Of a stretch of DNA of 64,000 bases, positions 47,678 to 58,202 are shown piece by piece; position 1 is the first letter of the stretch, and the number at the start of each line of letters is the position of its first letter. The notes beneath the pieces are model-generated. The model worked only from the letters and a program-made list of their open reading frames with translations. It searched no databases and was not told the origin of the DNA. The translations under genes were made by a program, and so were the position numbers. Origin of the DNA: Paraphoma chrysanthemicola (lineage: Eukaryota; Ascomycota; Dothideomycetes; Pleosporales; Phaeosphaeriaceae); assembly GCA_020744225.1 (NCBI GenBank), contig JAGMWG010000010.1:434001-498000 (forward strand), read 5' to 3'.

Positions 47678-48809
47678 TTAGTCTGTTTCGCCATTGAGTA
47701 TACCTGCTGCCACCCAATCCTCTTTCTCGATATAGCTTTTCAGAGTCGTTGTTGGGACCTTGATTCCCATCTGCAGCCCGCGTTAGTAGCCTTATACACT
47801 ATAACGTGACTGGGCAATTTACCTTTTCTAGATCCCAAGTCTTTAAGGTATCTTGCTGAAATGCATTGTATGCAAACTCCTCGCTGAATTTGTACATTTC
47901 GCCAATCTCTTTACCCGTCCCACCAGGAATGTATGCCTCGATCTCCTCGATCGTAGTTTGCTTGTAACTTGTTCTAACGCCCGTAACTTCGCCAAATAGC
48001 GCGATCCACTGGGGCCAGGTGAGCCACTCGCTTGTCGCCATGAGGACAGAGTTTGGTGGAAGTTGTAAAAGAGCGCGGGCCCAGGGTCCTGTGTCTTTGG
48101 CTGGGTCAAGGTGTGGTACCAGCACATCGGGTTTGGTGGGAAATTGCATCTGTATAGAGCCGTCGTTGAGCTACATGGTTTTAGTCACTGCGGTGCTGGG
48201 ACTTTAGAGTAGGGGTTGTACTTTTGCGAACCATTTCCCAGGCAGAAATTTCCAGCTCGTGAAGAAGTAACCGGTATGCAGGTAACTCGTCTTCTTCGCT
48301 AGCTCCGGATACTTTTCCTCGACGTATTTCGGAAAGACATCTGCCTTGCTGTCGAAATGCCATAGTTCTTGGTACTTCCCTTTACTACTATCCCTCGCGC
48401 TGCACAGCGTACTCGCGATAAATCCAACATTGTCGAGCCCGGAAAGCTCTCGAGCGACAGCGTCGGTGATGTTCTTCCCCTGCTCTAGTTCAAGCTCGTA
48501 CGCGACTTGGCCGACTGGCTTGCCTTCCTCTTTTGCGCGCGCAATGTTCTTTGGATCGAACAATGGTTTCCAGAAATCTGTCACGCTAAAGACCAGATTC
48601 GCGCCTTTGAAGACATCTTTGAGTGATGCGGGATCGTGGAGATCTCCTTGAATCATTTCGACCCCCTTTGCAGATAGTGCTTGCGATGCGTGCGATGACA
48701 GGTCACGGGTGAGGCCACGGACACGCCATTCTTGGTCTTGGAGAAACGTGGCGGCTACAGAGCCGCCCTGATTGCCTGTGATGCCGATGACGACTATTAG
48801 TTTTGACAT
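47678..48809 (-). CDS. NmrA-like family protein (atypical SDR)
   Basis: Predicted NAD(P)-binding regulator or oxidoreductase of the NmrA-like atypical short-chain dehydrogenase family, probably cytosolic. Three exons (48809-48222, 48170-47823, 47770-47678) give 342 residues, the usual family length. The Rossmann loop is GITGNQGGSVAATFL near residues 8-22, followed by RVRGLTRDLSSHASQAL and GVEMIQGDLHDPASLKDVFKGANLVF. YFFTSWKFL sits where NmrA-like proteins have their substrate-pocket region. PTKPDVLVPHLDPAKDTG, then WLTWPQWIALFGEVTG and the C-terminal TWDLEK helix are typical. The last exon is short (31 codons with stop). Members often act in redox sensing or nitrogen-linked control; this one has no evident partner nearby. 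Confidence 0.92.
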
Positions 48810-49552
48810 GACTGTTTTGAAGAGTAGAGGAGACTGATGAAGGTATTAATATGTTGGCTTTGCGGTGGATGAGGTTTTGACAAGGCTGACCCCGCCAGAG
48901 CGGAGTGGAGTACCCGCATCTCGCCATATCTAACCTTGTAAGGTAATCTGCCAACAGATTGTCGCATTGTGCATAGAATTTGTGGTAAATTAGCTCAGTT
49001 ACCTTGATGAGAGTGGTCAATTATTGGCCTGTAACTATGTATCACGAGTCTCATAACGTGTTGGTATGCCTCGCTCTCCTGGCCCAATACCTGTGGCCGC
49101 ACGCATCAGTTGCTCAGGCAGCGAATGCAGACCCCGTGATAGCTATTGAATCTGAGTTCAAGTGATTGTACATGTCGACGCGGGAGGAAGTCCTGGCAAG
49201 GACTGTCCATACGACGTGTGCTTCACTGAAAATGGCTAGTGTATCTCGTGACTGCGCGTCTAGCGTTGTTCGCGACACGAAACTCCAGCGCCGCGTCGTC
49301 TTATCGCGTACCGGCGGAACTCATCAGATATCGACCGCACTATTCCTCACGACTGCAACCATCCGTGCAGACGCAAGGTAAGCATGCAGAGGATTATTTT
49401 GCGGGCACTTCGATTCGGTGGCCTGTCACATGTTTTTCATCGTGTACATGCATGAAGAAAGCTCAATATCCCCGACGAGTACAACGAGCTGATCTTTGCA
49501 AATAGGTACATTCACGCATCCTTCGAAAATCGAAACGGTCTCGGCAACGCCA
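48810..49552. other. Intergenic between divergent genes
   Basis: Upstream region of the NmrA-like gene (-) and the 2EXR-like gene (+). Small ORFs at 49166-49505 are not recognised. No promoter box is assigned. Confidence 0.55.
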
Positions 49553-50800
49553 ATGGTCTTTCGCTTCTGCGACCTGCCTGGCGAAATTCGAGAGAAGATC
49601 TACCGTGAGCTTCTCTGCGCTTGGAAGCCTCAGCCCACCACTGTCGATGCCAGCAACATATACAAATTCGCATCTGCCGAACATGCTATCGACACTGCTA
49701 TCCTCCGCACAAACAAGGCTATCTCCCGCGAAGCCTACGATGTCATGATTAAGGTCAATCGTTTCATAAAAGTGACTTCCGTGCGTGGCACGCCGCTGCG
49801 AAGCATTGTCAACAGCCTTCAGCTGCCTATCGTGGCCTCGAATAGGCGGGCAGTGGATGTATTTCCCAGATACGTCATGGCTGTGCATCTTAGCTTCGTC
49901 AACGACTTGAGTTGGTCCGAACACGATGACAATACGGGCATGTTCGACCCCTGCAGCTTCATGATTTTGCATCGAGATCTTGACACCTTCTGCGAAGCGC
50001 TCTCAGATGGTGATGTGCACGTGCGAGGTTTCAGCGAGGCGTTGCGACTGACTATCACAATTGCACCTTTTCTCGCGGACCCTGTCCTTGCCAACTCGGC
50101 GCCACAACTTCAAGATTTCTTCTCCACGACGACTCAAAAGAGTCTACTCGTGTCATTCAGAACGAGACTTCGTGGCTTCAAGCATGTACAAATCCAAGGT
50201 CATGCCGACTCTCATCTTGTCAAGGCGGTGCAGGCGCAGATGGCGCAAAATCGATGGTCTGATTGCGAGGGCGTGCTTGCAGACTTGAAAGCTGCCAAAG
50301 AAAAAGGATCCGGGCTTTTTCAGCAGGGCAGAAGGGACGAGGGATGCCTGTTGTGGCAGGACGCTGCTGTCGATGTAGACACAATATACGAGTCGTCCTC
50401 GTGGCCTTCACTCGTAAAAGATGGGGGTGATCATTTCGCATCCCAGCTGGCTGAGCTCTACTTTCTTACACGACTGAACATCGCTCATCTGCAAATTTCT
50501 AAAATGCAAAGACCCACAGAGCGAGTCATAGCTGGAATCATGGCAGAAGATTCACTAAACATGGCAGTACGCGCGATGAAGCGTGATCATTGGATGCAAG
50601 GACATAAGTTCCAGCCCTCGAATCAGCATTTAGCAAAGCTCAGATACCGATACGCTCTACTTTTGCGACTGCAGGACGAGCCTGGAACATCGGACCGGGC
50701 GCTCAGGTATATCGATGCAGCGTTGAGGCTCCAGCCAGGCGACAGCGCGATCATGAAAGAGAGGGACGCTATTCTGGCGTGGAAAAGGCAGGGTCTTTGA
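49553..50800 (+). CDS. 2EXR/F-box-like protein
   Basis: Intronless ORF. From the ATG at 49553 it gives 415 residues starting MVFRFCDLPGEIREKIYREL, so the LP-x-E-I-R-x-x-I-Y F-box/2EXR motif lies at the very N-terminus, as usual for this family. An in-frame ATG at 49496 would add 19 residues. AILRTNKAISREAYDVMIKVN is the second conserved block ('lxxxNkxIsxEA'). The C-terminal third (ELYFLTRLNIAHLQISKMQ, YALLLRLQDEPGTSDRALRYIDAALRLQPGD) resembles a tetratricopeptide-like helical repeat. The role could be a ubiquitin-ligase adaptor, but this is inference. A canonical AATAAA lies 27 bases after the stop (50827-50832). Confidence 0.78.
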   Translation: MVFRFCDLPGEIREKIYRELLCAWKPQPTTVDASNIYKFASAEHAIDTAILRTNKAISREAYDVMIKVNRFIKVTSVRGTPLRSIVNSLQLPIVASNRRAVDVFPRYVMAVHLSFVNDLSWSEHDDNTGMFDPCSFMILHRDLDTFCEALSDGDVHVRGFSEALRLTITIAPFLADPVLANSAPQLQDFFSTTTQKSLLVSFRTRLRGFKHVQIQGHADSHLVKAVQAQMAQNRWSDCEGVLADLKAAKEKGSGLFQQGRRDEGCLLWQDAAVDVDTIYESSSWPSLVKDGGDHFASQLAELYFLTRLNIAHLQISKMQRPTERVIAGIMAEDSLNMAVRAMKRDHWMQGHKFQPSNQHLAKLRYRYALLLRLQDEPGTSDRALRYIDAALRLQPGDSAIMKERDAILAWKRQGL

Positions 50801-51079
50801 AGACGCTCTGGCATGCTCAGAGAGACAATAAAACTGGTCACTACAAAATGTCCTGAGCAGAAAGCATTTCGTTGCAAGATTGGCACGGCGATCCCTGCCA
50901 AAGTGAAAGCTCTTAACTTGCACTATGAAAGCCTGTATGATCGTCCCGCTCGAGCTAGCAAGAGAAAGCGCGGAATGTCGCTATTGGGCCATGCTTGGAT
51001 TCGTCACTACTGCAAAATACATTGCATGTCTGGTTGCAGGCACTCGTGTCATATCCTCTCTCATCTCAATCCATTCCGC

Positions 51080-52695
51080 TTACGCGTTCGAAACCTTCCA
51101 ACCACCGGGCATCAACTCCGAATACACCTTAAGCGGATCATACTTCTCCCTCACACTCTTCAGCCTCTCTAAATTCTCCTTCCCATAGCTCTCAAACACC
51201 TTCTGCCCCTCGCCCGCATCGTTCAAATACAAATACTGCGCACCCAACCCCGCGCGCGCAAGTAGGTCATTCACTTTGGCCGTGAAGTCGGCGATGAACT
51301 GATACATGTACGCATCATCCGCCTTCGATGCCTATGCCAGATTGAGCACTGTCATCAAGTACTGTGCACGTGAAAGATCGATACCTTGCGGATTACCGCC
51401 TTTGAGATAGCCCTGGCGAATGAATTCTGCGGAGAGTGGTTGTATGGCTACGCCGGCTACTGCATCTTTCTTGACTGTGAGACGTTTGATGGCCATATCG
51501 ATTAGAGTAGTATGGATGATGTTGAGTGCTTCGCGATCCACGATGCTGGATACGACTGAAACTGCGCGACGGAGGGCTCCGGTGACTGGGCCGTCGTATG
51601 CATTGATAAAAGTGCTGAGCGGCTGGAGCTTGTAGCTGTCTGAATCGGGTGCCATGTGTGGGGTGCGGAAGTTTCGCCACACAGTGGGGCTGTCGGTCTC
51701 AGAATCGTAGAATTTGGTGAGCAGATATCGAATCTTGCCCTCCGTAGGAGCGACCGAGACAATGGGTGTTATTGCCGCTTTAGCGTCCAGCGCACCATGT
51801 TTGGCAAAATTGTACACCCCGTCCAGGAACGCTGAGGATTGGTTGAAAGAGTACTGCGCTGTGCCGACCCAGACTTGAGATGATTTGTAGGTGGGGAGGT
51901 CAAAGCGGGTGGCAATGCAGAAGGAGTTACCGCCAGCTTTGAGGGCCCAGAAGAGATCCGAGTATGTATTGTTTGCGGTCGCTTCGATGATGGATCCGTC
52001 AGCAAGTACGCACTGTGAGAATGAGCAAGGACTACATGCGGAATGGTGGAATGATGCTGACCTCATATTTAACGACGTTGTCAGATGCAAAGCCATACTG
52101 GTTCGAGTAGAACGAGATACCTCCCCCGAGCAGTAGTCCTGGCACCCCAATCTCGCCAACACGGCCGCCAACTGCGACCAGATCGTGCGGTTGCAGGTAC
52201 GCATAGACATTTGCCCATCTGTTTCCCGGACCAACAGAGACCATAGTCTTGTCGTCGTTCAGGGCTAACGTATTGAGGTTCGTTGTCGAGAGCATGACTC
52301 CAGGCGCATCAATATTGTTACATCCTGGAATCGCCATGTGATCACCACCTCGGACCGCGAATTTGGTGTTGTTACCCTTGAAAATCTGAACAGCAAACGA
52401 AACATCGCGCGCATCTTTAGGAATAAAGACGCAATGAGGCTTCTTGTAGTTCGACTCGGTGTAGTTCAGCTCTGGCACTTGTCAGTCTCCTCAAGTCTAT
52501 TTATGATTCGTGGATTCGGCGTGAACACTCACGAGTACGCGCCTCGAAATCTTAAGCCGCCTGGCCTGGGTAGAAAGTGATATGTGGGTAGCTCGCCAGG
52601 AGCATTACGCATGCATCGTATGGCGTCGCTGGAAGGACCGATGCAGCATGGATGGGCGCCGCATGAAGTGCTAGTAGGAAAATCTTCAGTGGCAT
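51080..52695 (-). pseudogene. BBE-type FAD-linked oxidoreductase with two in-frame stops
   Basis: Homologous to secreted FAD-binding oxidoreductases of the berberine-bridge type. Exons 52695-52533, 52477-52062 and 52012-51080 join in frame to 504 codons. A signal peptide (MPLKIFLLALHAAPIHAAS) starts at 52695. The FAD_binding_4 domain is clear: KFAVRGGDHMAIPG with the FAD-linking His, then VSVGPGNRW, then LGGGISFYSNQYGF. The BBE C-terminus appears as SELMPGGWK. Two sense codons are replaced: TAA at 52554-52552, after GQAA, where a Tyr is expected, and TAG at 51334-51332, after LNLA, where a Trp is expected. The frame stays open on both sides of each, and no GT-AG intron would remove the TAG. 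Thus the gene looks recently inactivated. Confidence 0.8.
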
Positions 52696-53322
52696 GATGA
52701 TTTGATTGCTCGTCAGTCAATATATGAGCCGATGGCTGTTGCGATAATCTGTCGTCGATGTTCAGGTGAGAGGCTCAGTTCATGCACGCGGTGTGCTTTC
52801 TGTTTGCGCTCGGCCCGTGCCCTTCGCTCCTGCCTGGTTTAATCCGCTGCTGTAGTTGCCTGTACCCTGTCGCTGATAACTCACTCCGCTGACGTATACG
52901 TGCTACACTGTCGTGCAGATAAGATGAGTGAGCAGCGAATTAGCTTCAGAGTGGCTTGCAGCTGGACCCACCCTTGGTAGTCACCCTCACCATGAGGTTG
53001 GGTGGTAAACATCCCGACGACCAGAGGTGCTCAAGGAACTTCTCGATGAATGAATAGCTTTGGCTGATCATCGAATCTATAGCTATCATATCAAGTGGAC
53101 GAAGACTGTGGCAGGCGAATGTGGAAGCACTAGGCTTTGCCATAGTGCACATGAATGGGATAGATGCAAATAAGACGAGGAACAGTTCGTAAGTGGAAGA
53201 TTCAAGTCTAGCGATATGAGTGACGAAAAATCAACTGAGCATACATTCTAATCTCTTTACGCATCGTTCCTGTGGCTGACGCAATAAGCTGTGCTCCGTA
53301 GAAATACCAGGAGACCCAGAAC
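52696..53322. other. Intergenic, no gene seen
   Basis: The short ORF 52946-53152 (-) is not recognisable. This is the upstream flank of the oxidoreductase and the 3' flank of the DUF1996 gene. Confidence 0.55.
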
Positions 53323-54676
53323 TTAATCAGCAAATCGCTTCTTGATGTATTGAGCCTGATGGCCGCCGGGAAGCTCCTTAACCCCTGTGCATTGTCAATT
53401 TCAATCAGACTGGCAAAGCCAACATGTACTTACAGCTATCGATATCCTCCTTGACAACACGCGGCACAGTGCACTTGTTCATGGCGGCCGCATTCTGTGT
53501 CTTGAGCGTAGGGCAGTTCTGGTAGCATGGGCTATCAAGCGCACGCTGGAGCGCGTCGCCTTGCCACCCAAATACATAGTCGCCGTGGTTGGCATAGCCG
53601 GTACTTGAGAAAGGCGTTAGTATACTGCTGGTGGAACACTTGCCGGATATGCGACTACTCACCCGTCGCCGAAGCTCCACACAAAAGGCTGCGATCCATC
53701 CGCCGGCCAGTCAGCCTTGTTGTTGAATTTGCGCGTGTCCCAAATGACCTCGTAGAAAAGCTGTCCCATACGGACGGGATGAGACGCCGGGCATGGGCCA
53801 CCAGACTCAAAGCTGCCGAATTCGGGATACGCCATGTGTGCCATGTGGTCTGGCGAGTCCAGGTTCTTGCCATCCCAGCATGTGGGGAATCGAACAGCAG
53901 TCATAATACCGGCTGCACAAGGAGCGGTAGGGAAGTCCAGAGTTTGGGGGTCACGGGTATTCATATTCTGCAGACACGTGAAAGTGAGTTGGCGGAAGCG
54001 CTCTGCCTCTTCCTTGTTGCGAGCATTGACGTCGCCAATGAACATACGGAAGCCCTGAAGATGTGTCAGTCCTGCTGTATGGTAGGCAGTGTGATATACA
54101 GGTGCACACTCACGGGCTGGAAGGCCTGGACTTTGGACGTCTGTTGGAAGTTGTAGAGGCCATCTTGCATATAGTAGACGGTCATGCCGCCGTTGACACC
54201 TTCGAAGCCGACGTTTGGTAGTTGAGGCACACGCATGTAGGTACCGTTCCTCGCCTTGAAATAGCTAGATGACGGTCAGTCTAGTCTAGCTAATCTTTAA
54301 GCACTGCGGGGCTTACAGCACGGCCGTCCAATAATTCTATGCGTTGTTAGTCATGTTCAATAGAGGAGAGCAACGAAATCGACTTACTGAGAAATCTTCA
54401 CTGAACTGGCAAGATGTGCAAGTGGACTCTCCAGGCATGTCCTTCTCCGGCGCCATGGTGACATTGAAGGAATTCTGCTTGATCTCAGCTTGTTACTTGC
54501 GTTTTTATGCGTCTATAGCTTACCCCTCCAAGGATCTGATGCAAATGTGGTGATGGTGCTTGTCCGGGCGTGACCAGTGGATCGAGTCGGTCAATGACGA
54601 GCTGTGCGCATGGGAAGCGAAGCAACGCGTTCGCGGGCGCAAGCAACGCCAGTGCTGAGACGGAAAGAACCTTCAT
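53323..54676 (-). CDS. DUF1996 secreted protein
   Basis: Predicted secreted protein of the DUF1996 family, whose biochemical role is unknown. Seven exons (54676-54524, 54474-54388, 54336-54317, 54264-54114, 54054-53663, 53603-53434, 53384-53323) give 344 residues. Exon 3 is only 20 bases. A signal peptide (MKVLSVSALALLAPANA) precedes LLRFPCAQLVIDRLDPLVTPG, the family start. DUF1996 hallmarks follow: HLHQILGGNSF, NYWTAVLYFKARNGTY, GGMTVYYMQD, QPGFRMFIGD, then the strongly conserved VRFPTCWDGKNLDSPDHMAH and CPASHPVRMGQLFYEVIWDT. The final part (CTVPRVVKEDIDS, then WVKELPGGH) completes the typical end. All introns are 46-65 bases. Confidence 0.92.
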
Positions 54677-55851
54677 GATTGCGTTGGTAGATTTTTGACA
54701 CAGGAATGGAGGTATCGATGAGAGGTCACTAAGTTCCCAGGCTCTTATACGCATGTGCTTGCTTTCATATCACAAGGATCAGGGGTGGCGTTGCCAAGCA
54801 GGCATGCCATGCTCGAGGAAATGGGATCGAAATGATCGCGACTAGCAAGCGCTGGGCTACGGCTACATCTGGCGTGCCACGCTCCTGAAAGTAGAGAACC
54901 ATGCGGTCAACGCATCGAACTGGGTACTGTGGACCCACGTGCGTCGAGACGTATGACCGTTCGGGAATCATGAACGCTGATCTATCTCCAGCTGTCATAC
55001 TTCTTGGGCAGCAACGAGTACACCATCCTCTCATTATTCGCCGGTGGTAATTCACGGTGTTTTGACTTGCACAGCGTTCTTCCACTGGCTGATAGACCTT
55101 CGGCTCGCGACGGTGGCCATGTCTTGGTTGGAAGGCTGTCTCCATGATCCCGAGTGGGACCACTCCGCCGTCTCCTCCATAGTTGCTTGATAGTAGTTCC
55201 GTTGGTCGACGTTCGGCAGTTGAGCTCATGGGTATCACGCAAGGTTGTCTCCGCCGGTGTGATAGGTCCAAAAGCAAGTGCAACTGATTGGCCCCAGCTC
55301 TTGGCTCATGTTTTGCTGCTTCGACGTTCAGACAAGGTTGCACAAGCCCCATATGTGGTTCTTTGCAACAGCTACGCCAAGTTGTGGGGAAAATTAATCC
55401 TATATGCTTAGATTGGACCGGGTGTTTTCCTCGTAACCGGCCACCCTCGCCTATACTTGCAGGAATTGCCAAGCGCATGTTGCCAAACATGATTGGTGAG
55501 CTGGAGAACATCCAGACAATGAGGTAGCAGGTGAAGAAGAAGCGGGTACTTCAGCAAACAAAAACGTCCATGCATACACCCGGTCAAGAGAAATGACTTC
55601 TCAACATTGTCAAAGTGGATAAACGTGGGCTAGGCATGATAACGTGGAAGTAATGTTGCTGGACCGGGTACGCTCCCCTGAAGCAATATAGGTCCTGTTG
55701 TCTCGTCAGCTGCAGTCCTCTTATTTGTACACAGTCTGCTGGACGATCAGGTTCTTTTGTTCTCGAAGCACCAGATCTCATCGTTCCATTGGACAGACCA
55801 CTACTCTAGTCTTTTTCAACGCCTTCGGCACTTTTCAGGACCAAAAACAGC
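54677..55851. other. Intergenic between divergent genes, about 1.2 kb
   Basis: A 248-codon ORF on the minus strand (54765-55511) has no signal peptide or recognisable domain and a random-looking composition. Overlapping ORFs on both strands are likely chance. No promoter box is assigned. Confidence 0.5.
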
Positions 55852-56633
55852 ATGAGGTTGACCGATCTGCTCATCAGCGCCGCGTGCTGGATATCGTCGG
55901 CATCTGCCGCATTCGATCTGAACCGTGGTGGCGGTGTCCTGAAAGCACCTGGTATGCGCATTTGTTGCAAAATAAAGCCTGGATGTAAATACTGACCCAT
56001 TGGAACCGTAGAGGGCGACCCGTTTGTTACTGTGACAGGCACGTTCACGGTACCAAATCTTTCGGGAACAAACAGACTTTCCATCTGGGTGGGTATCGGG
56101 GACTCTCTAAAGCAAGACTATGTCCTCGGAGGCGGTATAGTGTATAATAGTACACTCAAGAGCTTTGGGGCGTTTTGGCCTGGTCCTGTTACGGATACAT
56201 CCTCGACGGTACCGGTAGCGAACGGAAACTCAATCACTGTCACGGTCAACGCGGCATCTGCAGGTGGAACTGTCACCATTGAAAACAAAACGCAGAATAG
56301 GAAGACGACGCAATCACTTTCGGCTCCTGCAGGTGTCGAGCCAGAGAAATTGACTGCGTTGGCGGCCAATTGGTTTGTGCAGGCATATCAGAAAACACCG
56401 GGAGAGCTTGTCCAGACACCAAACTACGGAACGGTATCCTTCACAGCATGCAGCGCAACCACGAAGAGTGGCAAGTCAGTACCAATCTCTGGCGCCGGCA
56501 AATACGAGATTCAGGGTACCAGTGGACAGGTGAGTATGCAGACTCTGCCGCATGACATGGTACTGATGGTGCACAGATGTACTCAACGACCACGATTTCA
56601 AGCACTGGCATCTCAGTCAGAAGGCAGACTTAG
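55852..56633 (+). CDS. G1 peptidase (eqolisin)-like protein, catalytic residues missing
   Basis: Three exons (55852-55951, 56012-56529, 56577-56633) give 224 residues with a signal peptide (MRLTDLLISAACWISSASA). The beta-sandwich of the G1 glutamic peptidases is recognisable: GTFTVPNLSGTNRLSIWVGI, then NGNSITVTVNAASAGGTVTIENKT, then LAANWFVQAYQ and YGTVSFTACSATTKSG. In active enzymes the catalytic Gln lies 14 residues after the W of WVGI, and the Glu sits in (N)AEWIVE. Here those positions are Gly73 (VLGGG) and Asn153 (ANWFV). It is therefore predicted to be non-peptidolytic, perhaps a binding protein. The last exon is short (18 codons plus stop), and the usual C-terminal strand may be truncated. 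Confidence 0.82.
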
Positions 56634-56935
56634 TCACGCGCGTTGGATGTGGTGGGAAGGAAATGGGTGTGGAGGATAGATGGAAGGGGCTTTCGCCTGT
56701 ACCTACTTACTGAGATAGACATTTGTACATACATTCTAGCAGAACATGCAGTCATCCAGCGTAACATTAGAGTCTCCAGTGAGTGATGCGTCATTAGGAA
56801 GAATCCGTAGTTGTGATGTTGGTGGAAGAATGAGGTGGAGGTGTCCCCAGCTCAATGACGTTGCCAGCACGGGCGCGCCTGCCCCACGCTTTCCTCGACG
56901 CGTCGCGACACCTCGCCCACATCGCGCACAACAAG

Positions 56936-58202
56936 ATGCGCTTCAAGGCGTCGATACAAAATATCACCACCTTCACAAGTCCGTACACGTGACCGAGATT
57001 CAGCTGCTTGCTAACATACCCAGAGCTTACGGCGTCGCTCAACTCGCTGGGACCACTCGCATGGGTCAAGCTCAGCGAAGAGCAGGTGTGCTTCACCATC
57101 ATCCCCGAGCAGGGCACACAAGTGTGGGCGTGAGTGAAGGCGCTGGTCATGTGCTTTCATTTTCTAACATGAAGTAGAGTTCTGTCAATTGTAAGCGCGC
57201 CTTCTCGTCCCATCACCTACCAGCCTAATGCGCCGCGCAGGACTCCATCTTCGAGACCATCAGCGTCCAATCTGCAGCCAACAATGTCATCAATCTCGAG
57301 GTGCCGCTTACGTCGCTCAACCGCGCGCTCAAATCGGCGCTCAATGCGACCTCAGCGCAAATACGCCTGACGAAGAAGGACAACATGCCCATGCTAGCCC
57401 TCACCATTGTCACCACCACGTCCTCGAACACGTACAGCGCATTCCCGGCAGCTACGAACAATGATGATGGCTTCGATGCCTCATTCGACAACGAGTTCGG
57501 CGGCGGCAATCGTGAGACCATTGTCACGCAAGAGATACCTGTGCGCGTGCTTGCGCCGGACACGGTGGCCAGCCTGCACGAGCCGTCCACGCGCGAACCT
57601 GACGTGCATATCATGCTCCCACCTCTTATGCAACTCAAGAGCATCAGTGACAGGTTCACCAAGCTAGCTTTGGCAGACACCAAGAATGGCAGCGGCTCCA
57701 CAGCATCAAGGACGCGTCTCGAGATCGCTGCAAACATGCACGGCTGTCTCAAGATGAGCATCAAGACAGATGCGATGCGCATTTCGTCAGTTTGGACGGA
57801 TCTCAACAATCCGGATCTTGATCCTACGCAAGTGGTAGGAGGCGAGTCTGGTATTGCCGACCACCCTAGCACGCGCATGAGACTTCTGGGAAGTGCCGAT
57901 GGCCGGAGTGAAGAGGGCTGGGCATCGGTCAGGATCGACGGTCGAGACTGGGGCAAGGTCATGAGCGTAGGCAGACTTGGAGGGAGGGTCATTGCCTGTA
58001 AGGATGCTGGGCTTGCGACACTATCGAACATAACTAAAAATCGCCAGGTTTCTGTCACGAACACGCACTCATCCTCTACGTCTACTTGCCGAACGACCAC
58101 AACGATGAAGAATCTGTGCTTACGGTATATTTCGCCTGAATCACGTCCTGCACATCGTAACTGACAAGCTTCCAGTATTACGTCAGCTCTTATAGCGCAT
58201 AG
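56936..58202 (+). CDS. HUS1: HUS1 subunit of the 9-1-1 checkpoint clamp
   Basis: Nuclear PCNA-like ring subunit, with Rad9 and Rad1, that signals DNA damage through the ATR-type kinase. Six exons (56936-56978, 57024-57129, 57178-57190, 57241-57997, 58048-58124, 58176-58202) give 340 residues. Family landmarks are MRFKASIQNITTFTKL at the N-terminus, then LAWVKLSEEQVCFTIIPEQG, then SAANNVINLEVPLTSLNRAL, ALNATSAQIRLTKKDNMPML, and the Hus1-type C-terminus FCHEHALILYVYLPND followed by YYVSSYSA. Exon 3 is a 13-base micro-exon giving A-VLSI, and every exon junction keeps frame. There is a long Asn/Asp/Gly-rich insertion (NNDDGFDASFDNEFGGGN) in the N-terminal lobe. No broken codon seen. Confidence 0.94.

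Noticed and set aside
54765..55511. 248-codon ORF on the minus strand
   Set aside because: No recognisable domain, signal peptide or TM segment; composition looks random and it overlaps other ORFs. Kept as intergenic.
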